In this document: positions 1 to 5,528 of the stretch, piece by piece | How positions within the stretch are numbered: the first letter of the stretch is position 1 | Layout: each line of letters begins with the position of its first letter | Assembly: GCA_947167635.1 (NCBI GenBank) | Contig: CAMVIT010000073.1 | Coordinates: 1-11,387, forward strand | Length of the DNA: 11,387 bases | Source: F23-D06 sp947167635 | Lineage (GTDB): Bacteria > Bacteroidota > Bacteroidia > Bacteroidales > WCHB1-69 | Direction: 5' to 3' | Translations under genes and position numbers: made by a program | The notes under the pieces: generated by a model | What the model was told of the DNA's origin: nothing | What the model saw: only the letters and a program-made list of their open reading frames with translations | The model's database searches: none

Positions 1-9
1 GTTGAAATA

Positions 10-38
10 TTGTTGATAACTTTTTGAATTTAGACTTG
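10..38 (+). promoter_or_regulatory. Weak candidate promoter for a left-edge RNA
   Basis: A TTG at 10-12 lies 18 bases before TAGACTTG at 31-38, which differs by one base from the Bacteroidota -7 consensus TAnnTTTG. Transcription would start near 45, just ahead of the inverted repeats at 59-113. The match is imperfect and the surroundings are AT-rich, so this could be chance. It is listed because it would explain a plus-strand RNA ending at the hairpin at 265-298. Confidence 0.18.
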
Positions 39-44
39 TTTTTA

Positions 45-298
45 ACCTATAATACGCTCAGCCAGATGCTCAAATCGCTGCTGTAATAGCGTGAGCCGAA
101 GTAGCTTAGGCTGGTTTCGGAGTCCTTTTCTTTTGCAGAGAAGGTGTGATTCTATTTTCAAAGTAACTCTCATAGAAAAGGTGGATGGAAATCATCTATA
201 TCAATTACGACTGTAAACATCCCCCTTTTAGGAAAGTTCTAAATTATCTTTGCAACTAATGACCAAAAAAAAGCGACCATGAAAGGTCGCTTTTTTTT
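45..298 (+). ncRNA. Candidate structured non-coding RNA (unassigned)
   Basis: No credible protein gene lies in 1-264, but the stretch is unusually rich in inverted repeats. Three helices nest: 59-63 with 109-113, 68-72 with 92-96, and 76-79 with 88-91, giving a 55-base arm with an 8-base apical loop. A second element pairs 124-131 with 174-181 (8 bp, perfect), with 137-140 able to pair with 167-170 inside it. Small hairpins follow at 184-187/193-196 and 225-228/233-236, and the terminator hairpin ends at 298. The nested arm is clearly GC-richer than its flanks. I do not recognise it as tRNA, tmRNA, RNase P, SRP or 6S RNA, nor as a riboswitch class I know. The strand is uncertain because the helices form on both; plus is preferred because a T-tract terminator follows. 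On the minus strand it could instead be the leader of a gene left of the window. Confidence 0.25.
265..298. terminator. Bidirectional intrinsic terminator after gcvH
   Basis: The stem GCGACC (273-278) and GGTCGC (285-290) closes a 6-base loop. It is flanked by an 8-base A-run before and an 8-base T-run after, so it has the hairpin-plus-U-tract form on both strands. It lies 18 bases past the gcvH stop, so on the minus strand it ends the pyrH operon. On the plus strand it could end the candidate RNA to its left. Confidence 0.85.
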
Positions 299-316
299 GT
301 GTATGGGACTGAATCC

Positions 317-694
317 CTATCCGATCATGGCGGTGTATGCGGCGGCGTCCATCAGCTCGTCAATCTCTGCAGGATTGGTGATGTTGATCTTGACGATCCA
401 GCCTTCGCCGTAAGGATCGCTGTTGACCAGTGCGGGCTCGCCTTCGAGCTTCTCGTTGAACTCGACAACCTCGCCGCCAACGGGCAGCATAAGGTCGGCC
501 ACGGTCTTCACGGCCTCGATGGAGCCGAACACTTCGTCCTTGTCCAAGGTCTCGCCCACGGAGGGGATGTCCAGGAAGACGATGTCGCCAAGCTCATTGG
601 CGGCATGGGCGGTGATGCCAACGTATGCGACATCTCCGTCAACTTTCAGCCATTCGTGGTCTGCGGAATACTTCAGATTCTCGGGAATATTCAT
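317..694 (-). CDS. gcvH: Glycine cleavage system H protein
   Basis: GcvH is the lipoyl carrier of the glycine cleavage system. Its lipoyl arm takes the aminomethyl group from GcvP, presents it to GcvT and is reoxidised by the L protein in the cytoplasm. The 125 residues match the usual family length. The lipoylation site is Lys63 in the context GSIEAVKTVADL, the diagnostic H-protein signature. The N-terminal block with HEWLKV and the later NSDPYGEGWIVKI segment are also typical. It is the last gene of a minus-strand operon, 48 bases after frr, and is followed directly by a strong terminator. The 48-base gap holds only a poor -7-like sequence, so it may or may not have its own promoter. No gcvT or gcvP is in the window, and the link to pyrH and frr is not an obvious pathway link. 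Confidence 0.96.
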   Translation of the reverse strand: MNIPENLKYSADHEWLKVDGDVAYVGITAHAANELGDIVFLDIPSVGETLDKDEVFGSIEAVKTVADLMLPVGGEVVEFNEKLEGEPALVNSDPYGEGWIVKINITNPAEIDELMDAAAYTAMIG

Positions 695-742
695 AGTTTT
701 AGGATTTTGAAAATGTATTAAAAAAAGTGAATAACTGTCGTG

Positions 743-1300
743 CTATACGGTCATGATTTCCTTCTCCTTGGCATCCATCATCTTATCGACCCTTGCGATG
801 GCCTCGTCGGTGGCCTTCTGGATGTCGGCCTCCAACTTCTTGACCTCGTCTTCCGGGGTGCCGTCGTCCTTCAGCTTCTTGGCCTCGTCGTTGGCGTTGC
901 GGCGGATGTTGCGGATGTTGACCTTGGTCTGCTCGGCCTCCTGCTTGGCTTTCTTGACCAGCTCCTTACGGCGCTCCTCGGTGGGGGTTGGCACCACCAA
1001 TCGGATGAACTCGCCGTTGTTTTGCGGGGTCAGGCCGATGTTAGCGGCCAAAATGGCCTTCTCGATGACGGGCAGCATGTTGCGCTCCCACGGCTGGATG
1101 ACAATCTGGTGGGCGTCCGGGGTGTTGATGTTGGCCACCTGCTCCACGGGCGTGGGGTTGCCGTAATAGTCCACCTTCAGACCCTCCAGCATTTGCGGGG
1201 AGGCCTTGCCGGCACGGATTTTCTGCAAGTCTCTATCAAAAAAGGCGACTGTGGAGTTCATGTTCTCCTTCGCTTGCTTGAGGCATTGTTGTGTGTCCAT
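743..1300 (-). CDS. frr: Ribosome recycling factor
   Basis: With EF-G, RRF splits the post-termination ribosome into subunits so that they can be reused. The 185-residue length is exactly typical. The protein begins with a helix (about 1-29), has the small domain II (about 30-103, including VDYYGNPTPVEQVANI) and ends with two long helices of the three-helix bundle (104-185). Arg130 and Arg133 in VNIRNIRRNAN correspond to the conserved arginines that contact 23S rRNA. It lies 33 bases after the 2TM protein gene in the pyrH operon. pyrH and frr being close is conserved in many bacteria. No clear Shine-Dalgarno sequence precedes the ATG; the leader is A-rich, as is usual in this phylum. Confidence 0.97.
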   Translation of the reverse strand: MDTQQCLKQAKENMNSTVAFFDRDLQKIRAGKASPQMLEGLKVDYYGNPTPVEQVANINTPDAHQIVIQPWERNMLPVIEKAILAANIGLTPQNNGEFIRLVVPTPTEERRKELVKKAKQEAEQTKVNIRNIRRNANDEAKKLKDDGTPEDEVKKLEADIQKATDEAIARVDKMMDAKEKEIMTV

Positions 1301-1333
1301 TTTTTCGTCTCTTAAAAGGTGTTAATTTCGTTA

Positions 1334-1768
1334 TTAGTTGTTTTGCGGAGTTTCAGTCTTCTCCTCCTTGATTTTGTCTCTTTGAATCGCCGTTTTCAAT
1401 TCCTCGATTTTCTTGAGCTGCTTGCTGCGCTGCTTCCGGATGCGATTGAGCTCCTTCTCCACCAACGTCTTGTTCCATTTGAACGCAATGCAATAATGGA
1501 GGATGACAAGCAACAACCATGCCAAAGTGATGCAAATGAACACCTTGAGGATGGCCCACTTGATGGAATAGTCGGTGACAACAGCATTAAAGAGGGTGAA
1601 ATAGAGCACCCAGATGATGAGATTGATGAGTACAAACAGGCCCAAATGGATTCTGAAACGCATGCGGCTCGTGGCCACGTTCTGCATTTTGGCCTCCTCT
1701 TCCACATTCACATCGGGGATGGTGGACTTTTCTTGGTCCGTTGCCGGGATTTTTTCGTTTTCTTCCAT
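1334..1768 (-). CDS. 2TM-domain small inner-membrane protein
   Basis: This is a 144-residue protein with an acidic hydrophilic N terminus (1-35), two hydrophobic helices (about 40-61 and 72-92) separated by a short polar turn, and a highly charged C-terminal helix (about 100-138, rich in Lys, Arg and Glu) that probably forms a coiled coil. The helix pair followed by a basic helix resembles the 2TM domain family, which is found in Bacteroidota membrane proteins and some histidine kinases. No catalytic motif is visible and the function is unknown. The gene starts only 6 bases after the pyrH stop and lies 33 bases before frr, so it is almost certainly co-transcribed with both. Both termini are likely cytoplasmic. 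The reading frame is supported by the tight spacing and the ordered hydrophobic pattern. Confidence 0.82.
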   Translation of the reverse strand: MEENEKIPATDQEKSTIPDVNVEEEAKMQNVATSRMRFRIHLGLFVLINLIIWVLYFTLFNAVVTDYSIKWAILKVFICITLAWLLLVILHYCIAFKWNKTLVEKELNRIRKQRSKQLKKIEELKTAIQRDKIKEEKTETPQNN

Positions 1769-1774
1769 AATATA

Positions 1775-2479
1775 CTATTGTAAGAGTGTTCCGATGGGTT
1801 CGCCAGTCATCACCTTGAGCAGGTTGCCCGGTTTGTTGGCATCATAGACATAGACAGGCATTTTGTTCTCCTTGCAGAGGGTGAATGCGGTCATATCCAT
1901 GATTTTGAGGTTCTTGTCGTATGCCTCGTCAAAAGTCAGCGTGGTGTATTTGGTAGCGGTGGGGTCCTTCTCGGGGTCGGCGGTATAGACACCGTCCACG
2001 CGGGTACCCTTGAGCAGGAGGTCGGCACCGATCTCGACGGCGCGAAGTGCGGCACCGGAGTCGGTGGTGAAGAAGGGGTTGCCCGTGCCGCCGCCCATGA
2101 GGACGACGTAGCCGGACTCCAACAGTTCCACGGCCCTGCGCCAGGAGCATTTCTCGCACACACCCTCGATGGCCAATGCGGAGAGCACCCTGGCCTTCAG
2201 TCCTAACTCTTCGAGCACGGCCTGCACGGCCATGGCGTTGATGACGGTGGCCAACATGCCCATCTGGTCGCCCTGCCGGCGGTCGAAGCCCTTGGAGGAG
2301 CCTTGCACGCCGCGGAAAATGTTGCCGCCGCCGATGACCACACCCACCTGCACGCCTTGCGACACAACAGATTGGATCTCGGAGGCATAGTGGCGCACAT
2401 TCTGGTATTGGATGCCATAACCATCCTCGCCCATCAGCGATTCACCACTCAATTTTAGCAATATGCGCTTGTATTTCAT
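1775..2479 (-). CDS. pyrH: Uridylate kinase (UMP kinase)
   Basis: PyrH phosphorylates UMP to UDP with ATP in pyrimidine nucleotide synthesis; the bacterial enzyme is a cytoplasmic hexamer of the amino-acid-kinase fold. The 234 residues match the family. Visible motifs are KLSGES (9-14), the glycine-rich GGGNIFRG (50-57), GDQMGMLATVIN (70-81), GTGNPFFTTD (131-140) and VDGVYTADPEKDPTATKY (161-178). The segment around 100-116 (EGVCEKCSW) resembles the proteobacterial GVCDSYSW type more than the form I remember from Bacteroides and Porphyromonas. It is the first gene of its operon: upstream are a -7-like TATTTTTG and 230 bases of non-coding DNA. The start is supported by alignment of MKYKRILLKLSGES with the family. 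Confidence 0.97.
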   Translation of the reverse strand: MKYKRILLKLSGESLMGEDGYGIQYQNVRHYASEIQSVVSQGVQVGVVIGGGNIFRGVQGSSKGFDRRQGDQMGMLATVINAMAVQAVLEELGLKARVLSALAIEGVCEKCSWRRAVELLESGYVVLMGGGTGNPFFTTDSGAALRAVEIGADLLLKGTRVDGVYTADPEKDPTATKYTTLTFDEAYDKNLKIMDMTAFTLCKENKMPVYVYDANKPGNLLKVMTGEPIGTLLQ

Positions 2480-2497
2480 ACTTTTTTATTGAGGGGG

Positions 2498-2505
2498 CAA
2501 AAATA
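2498..2505 (-). promoter_or_regulatory. Candidate -7 element of the pyrH operon promoter
   Basis: Read on the minus strand this is TATTTTTG, an exact match to the Bacteroidota -7 consensus TAnnTTTG, within TGTATTTTTGCC. It ends 18 bases before the pyrH ATG, so the leader would be only about 12 bases long. No TTG is seen at the usual -33 distance. It shares a 12-base identical block with the rpsF promoter. Confidence 0.45.
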
Positions 2506-2548
2506 CAAAAAAAGGGAATGTAAGACTCGCAGGATAAAAAAAAAGAGT

Positions 2549-2566
2549 ATTGTTTGCACAAACAAT
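2549..2566. repeat. 8-2-8 perfect palindrome upstream of pyrH
   Basis: ATTGTTTG (2549-2556) and CAAACAAT (2559-2566) form a perfect inverted repeat around a 2-base spacer, a typical size for a dimeric regulator site. It lies about 50 bases upstream of the candidate pyrH -7 element and outside any gene. A further weaker inverted repeat pairs AACAA (2561-2565) with TTGTT (2573-2577). The rest of the 2506-2671 gap shows no gene or other clear signal. Confidence 0.4.
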
Positions 2567-2671
2567 TACGAGTTGTTATGAGTACAGAAATGATGATAGA
2601 TACCATCCGCAAACCGAGACAAACGACTAATTTATGAGAGAGGAAATTAGAGACGCCGAACGACTTCAACA

Positions 2672-2709
2672 CAAAAAAAACTCTCCCCAAAAGGGAGAGT
2701 TTTTTTTTA
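2672..2709 (-). terminator. Intrinsic terminator of rpsF-rpsR-rplI
   Basis: ACTCTCCC (2680-2687) and GGGAGAGT (2693-2700) form an 8-bp perfect stem with a 5-base loop. On the minus strand it is followed by a run of T, complementary to the A-run at 2673-2680. It begins 18 bases past the rplI stop. The T-run at 2701-2708 makes it bidirectional in form, though no plus-strand gene needs it. Confidence 0.9.
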
Positions 2710-2727
2710 TTCTATGAAAGGATATAA

Positions 2728-3189
2728 CTATTCTTCCGTCTCTGCCACAACCTTCAGGTTGAGGGAGACCTTGTTGAAGTCCTTGTGAAGGTTGACAATA
2801 GCCTTGTATTCGCCAAGTTCCTTGATATGGTCTTCTTGAAGGACAATCTTGCGACGGTCGATCTCAATGTCGTGCTGGGCCTTGAGGGCTTCGGCGACGA
2901 GGATGTTGTTGACGGAACCGAAGATGGTGCCCTTTTCGGAGGCCTTCACGGGGATGGTGACTTCGAGGCCTTCGATCTTGCCGGCGAGGAATTCGGCTTC
3001 CTTGCGGATCTTTTCAACCTTGAAAGCGCGTTGCTTGATGGTTTCGGCCAGCATTTTCTTCTTGGCGGGGGTGGCAAGTTCTGCCAGACCTTTCGGGATG
3101 AGATAGTTGCGAGCGTAGCCGTCTTTCACCTTGACGAGGTCGTCGGCGTAGCCCAAGTTATTGACGTCTTGTTTCAGTATGATTTCCAT
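2728..3189 (-). CDS. rplI: 50S ribosomal protein bL9
   Basis: bL9 binds 23S rRNA near the L1 stalk and reaches over the 30S side, helping reading-frame maintenance. The 153 residues are about the usual length. The N-terminal RNA-binding domain starts MEIILKQDV and carries the family signature GYARNYLIPKGLA (24-36). A long connecting helix (about 41-75) leads to the C-terminal domain, which includes the block KGTIFGSVNN. The gene is last in the rpsF-rpsR-rplI operon, 15 bases after rpsR, followed by a strong terminator. Nothing is unusual about it. Confidence 0.97.
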   Translation of the reverse strand: MEIILKQDVNNLGYADDLVKVKDGYARNYLIPKGLAELATPAKKKMLAETIKQRAFKVEKIRKEAEFLAGKIEGLEVTIPVKASEKGTIFGSVNNILVAEALKAQHDIEIDRRKIVLQEDHIKELGEYKAIVNLHKDFNKVSLNLKVVAETEE

Positions 3190-3204
3190 AATTGTGATGC
3201 TCTT

Positions 3205-3480
3205 TTAGTAGTTAGACTTAAGGTTGTCGGTCACGAAGGGAAGCAGGGCGAGGTGGCGTGCTCTCTTGACGGCCTGGGCGACCTTCTTCTGATATTTGAG
3301 GGAGGTGCCGGTGAGGCGGCGGGGCAGGATCTTGCCTTGCTCGTTGACGAATTTCTTGAGGAACTCGCCATCCTTGTAGTCAATGAACTTGATGCCGCTC
3401 TTTTTGAAACGGCAGTATTTCTTTTTCTTGATGTCGATCGCAACGGGGGCGATGTATTTGATGTCGGATTGTTGTGCCAT
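3205..3480 (-). CDS. rpsR: 30S ribosomal protein bS18
   Basis: bS18 pairs with bS6 on the platform of the 30S subunit and binds 16S rRNA. The 91-residue product has the conserved core KYCRFKKSGIKFIDYKD (about 21-37) and the basic C-terminal signature GKILPRRLTGTSLKYQKK, followed by the AVKRARHLALLPF helix. Only one cysteine is present, so it is not the zinc-binding form. The start lies 2 bases after the rpsF stop, so translation of the S6/S18 partners is probably coupled. The family is unmistakable. Confidence 0.97.
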   Translation of the reverse strand: MAQQSDIKYIAPVAIDIKKKKYCRFKKSGIKFIDYKDGEFLKKFVNEQGKILPRRLTGTSLKYQKKVAQAVKRARHLALLPFVTDNLKSNY

Positions 3481-3482
3481 AA

Positions 3483-3911
3483 TTATTCTGCTGTTTCGAT
3501 GTTATTTTCTTCGGTTTTCACTTCTTCCACTTGGGGCTCGGGAGCGGGTTGCTCGACGGGAGCTTCGGCAGCGGGTTGCTCTTTGCGGTTGGCGCGGCGC
3601 TTCTCGGCGTAAGCGATGGCGTATTTGTCCATGCTCACCGTAAGGAAGCGGATGATGCGCTCGTCACGACGGTATTGCAGCTCCAGGTTGGCCACAACGT
3701 CACCGTCGGCTTTGAATTCAAACAAATGATAGAATCCGGAAGATTTCTTCTGGATGGGATACTCCAGCTTGCGGAGGCCCCAGTTCTCTTGATGGACGAT
3801 CTCAGCGCCTTTGTCGGTGAGAATCTTCTCAAACTTTTGTACCGTTTCCTTCATCTGATCTTCAGATAAAACGGGTGTCATAATGAAAACGGTTTCGTAC
3901 TGATTAACCAT
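3483..3911 (-). CDS. rpsF: 30S ribosomal protein bS6
   Basis: bS6 forms a heterodimer with bS18 in the small ribosomal subunit. The N-terminal 95 residues hold the ferredoxin-like fold, starting NQYETVFIMTPVLSEDQ and including the ENWGLRKLEYPI block and the strand with YHLFEFKADGD. The C-terminal tail from about residue 105 is low complexity, rich in Pro, Glu and Ala, and acidic; such tails vary widely between species. The total of 142 residues is longer than the E. coli core for this reason. It is the first gene of the operon, with an A-rich leader of about 40 bases. I looked for the S6:S18 autoregulatory leader hairpin and saw no clear one. Confidence 0.96.
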   Translation of the reverse strand: MVNQYETVFIMTPVLSEDQMKETVQKFEKILTDKGAEIVHQENWGLRKLEYPIQKKSSGFYHLFEFKADGDVVANLELQYRRDERIIRFLTVSMDKYAIAYAEKRRANRKEQPAAEAPVEQPAPEPQVEEVKTEENNIETAE

Positions 3912-3960
3912 AGTTTTTTTTTGTTGTTTTTATTATAAAAGTGTTTATTTTTTGGGGCGG

Positions 3961-3990
3961 CAAAAATACACTTTTTTTGATTTGCTCAAC
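3961..3990 (-). promoter_or_regulatory. Candidate promoter of the rpsF operon
   Basis: On the minus strand, TATTTTTG (3968-3961) is an exact TAnnTTTG -7 match, and TTG (3989-3987) lies 18 bases upstream as a -33 element. The start point would be near 3954, giving an A-rich leader of about 42 bases before the rpsF ATG. The -7 sits in the same 12-mer (TGTATTTTTGCC) as the one upstream of pyrH. Confidence 0.6.
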
Positions 3991-4038
3991 TTGCTCATTT
4001 CATGTTTTTTTCAACAATTTCAAACAACGGGAAAACCG

Positions 4039-4070
4039 TATGCGGACAATTACTTTTTTTTGTACTTTTG
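4039..4070 (+). promoter_or_regulatory. Candidate promoter of the Omp85-murB-AsmA operon
   Basis: TACTTTTG (4063-4070) matches the -7 consensus TAnnTTTG exactly, within TGTACTTTTGCC. TATG at 4039-4042, 20 bases upstream, is an imperfect -33 element. Transcription would start near 4077, 18 bases before the ATG at 4095. This position rules out the longer reading-frame start at 4002. The promoter diverges from the rpsF promoter with about 95 bases between the two -7 elements. Confidence 0.55.
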
Positions 4071-4094
4071 CCACTCATTTTAATACCGCACTCT

Positions 4095-5516
4095 ATGAAA
4101 AAACTTTTACTCGTGTTAATGTGCGCCTTTATGGCAACAGGACAAGCCGCCTTTGCCCAAGACAGCGGCCAGGGCGACAAAAAGGCCAAGAAAGAGAAAG
4201 CCAAGAAAGAGAAGAGCGAGATCCGCACCGGCTGGACCTTCGGCATCCTGCCCGATGTCGCTTTTGATGCGGACAAGGGATTCCAATACGGTGTGTTGGC
4301 CAACATTTACGACTTCGGCGACGGCTCCACCTACCCTGCTTACAAGCAGTCGATACGCCTGGAGGCGGCCTTCACCACCAAGCGTTCCGGCATCTTTCGC
4401 TTCTCCTACGACACCAAATACCTCATTCCCGAGTACCGCATCGCCCTTGACGCCGCCTACCTGCCCGACGCCTTGTGCGACTTCTACGGCTACAACGGCT
4501 ACCAATCGGTCTATAATGCGGGATGGTGCCGCAAGAAATCCGACGACTACATCTCCCGCGCCTTCTACAAGTCGCACCGCGACCTGCTCCGCCTGGCCGC
4601 GGACATCGACGGCCCCATCGGCGGCAACTGGCGCTGGAGCGCCGGTCTCGGACTGCTTTGGTACAACATCGGGCGTGTGAACCTTGAGATGCTCAACCGT
4701 GGCAAGAAGGAGGAGAACATCTTGCCCGACATCGACGGAATGTATGAGAAATATGTCAAATGGGGACTGATTTCCAACGCCGAGGCCAATGGCGGCTGGC
4801 ACCCCTACCTGCACGGCGGCATCGTGTACGACAGCCGCGACCGCGAGCAGAACACCCACAAGGGCATCTACGCCGACGTGTTCTGGACCTACAACGCAGC
4901 CTTCGGCGAGGACAAGGGCTTCAACAACCTCCTGTTCAACGCCGCTTTCCGCCACTATGTGCCCGTCTATAAAGACAGGATCACCTTCGCCTACCGCATC
5001 GCCGCCCAGATGAACGTGGCCGGCACCGCACCGTTCTATCTCAACAACTACTACAACAACCTCTTCATCCAACGGGCCATTTATGAGGGCCTCGGCGGCG
5101 GCAGCACCATGCGCGGCATCCTGCGCCACCGCGCCACTGCCCCCGGCTACGCTTTCGCCAACATCGAGTTCCGTTTCAACATCTTCAAATTCGATGTCAA
5201 GAAAGAGCACTTCTTCATCGGACTCAATCCCTTCTTCGATGCCGGCATGATCCTCCAGCCCTACAAGATCCGTGAAAACGAACTGATGGCCAACATCGCC
5301 CAGAACGACCCCGAATTCAACCTCGACGATCTTGACAACTACATTGTCTTCGGCGACCAGGCACAGGTTTTCCGCCCCCGCTTCTCCGCCGGCATCGGCC
5401 TGCGACTGATGATGAACGACAACTTCGTGCTCGCTATCGATTGGGCCGCCCCCTTCGACCGTCGCGACAACCACAGCCTCTCCAACTTCTACGTCAAAGT
5501 GGGCTACATGTTCTAA
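4095..5516 (+). CDS. POTRA-less Omp85-type (BamA/TamA family) outer-membrane barrel
   Basis: This 473-residue protein starts with a signal peptide (MKKLLLVL to about residue 21, likely cut at AFA-Q), then a Lys/Glu-rich linker (about 27-42), then a beta-barrel rich in aromatic, alternating strands. MRG at 339-341 in GGGSTMRGILRHR matches the (V/I)RG signature of Omp85 loop 6. The block LNPFFDAGMI and the C-terminal strand ending in Phe (FYVKVGYMF, 465-473) fit a D15-type barrel with a beta-signal. There is no room for POTRA domains between signal and barrel, so it belongs with the N-terminally bare Omp85 proteins, whose substrates are largely unknown. The frame is open from 4002, but ATG 4095 is chosen because of the signal peptide and the promoter at 4063-4070. 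murB follows after 12 bases. Protein insertion, lipid transport and a pore role are all possible. Confidence 0.85.
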   Translation: MKKLLLVLMCAFMATGQAAFAQDSGQGDKKAKKEKAKKEKSEIRTGWTFGILPDVAFDADKGFQYGVLANIYDFGDGSTYPAYKQSIRLEAAFTTKRSGIFRFSYDTKYLIPEYRIALDAAYLPDALCDFYGYNGYQSVYNAGWCRKKSDDYISRAFYKSHRDLLRLAADIDGPIGGNWRWSAGLGLLWYNIGRVNLEMLNRGKKEENILPDIDGMYEKYVKWGLISNAEANGGWHPYLHGGIVYDSRDREQNTHKGIYADVFWTYNAAFGEDKGFNNLLFNAAFRHYVPVYKDRITFAYRIAAQMNVAGTAPFYLNNYYNNLFIQRAIYEGLGGGSTMRGILRHRATAPGYAFANIEFRFNIFKFDVKKEHFFIGLNPFFDAGMILQPYKIRENELMANIAQNDPEFNLDDLDNYIVFGDQAQVFRPRFSAGIGLRLMMNDNFVLAIDWAAPFDRRDNHSLSNFYVKVGYMF

Positions 5517-5528
5517 AACATCGCTAGG

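Noticed and set aside
11..19. DnaA-box-like TGTTGATAA, a possible origin signal
   Set aside because: One mismatch to the consensus, and no cluster of further boxes or origin-type genes nearby.
111..127. tRNA T-arm-like sequence (GGTTTCGGAGTCC)
   Set aside because: The flanking bases do not form the required 5-bp stem and no acceptor, D or anticodon arm fits.
279..413. 44-codon frame starting in the terminator loop, antisense to gcvH
   Set aside because: It begins inside a terminator hairpin and has no protein-like features.
740..1315. 191-residue open frame antisense to frr
   Set aside because: Leu/Val/Gly-rich shadow of a certain gene; no independent signal.
2442..2690. 82-residue open frame overlapping the pyrH start
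   Set aside because: It covers the terminator and palindrome and runs into pyrH in another frame; the composition is that of AT-rich non-coding DNA.
3912..3960. S6:S18 autoregulatory leader motif before rpsF
   Set aside because: The leader is A-rich and I could find no hairpin with the expected bulged CCG element.
4002..4094. Longer N terminus (31 residues) for the Omp85 protein
   Set aside because: It would contain the -7 box at 4063-4070 and place a second hydrophobic segment before a complete signal peptide at 4095.
4122..4124. Cys10 of the Omp85 protein as a lipobox cysteine
   Set aside because: It is preceded by Met rather than Gly, Ala or Ser, and a good signal peptidase I site follows at AFA-Q.
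4116..5474. 452-residue open frame antisense to the Omp85 gene
   Set aside because: It mirrors the GC-rich third-position bias of the sense gene, shows low-complexity Val/Gly/Glu composition and has no recognisable domain or promoter.
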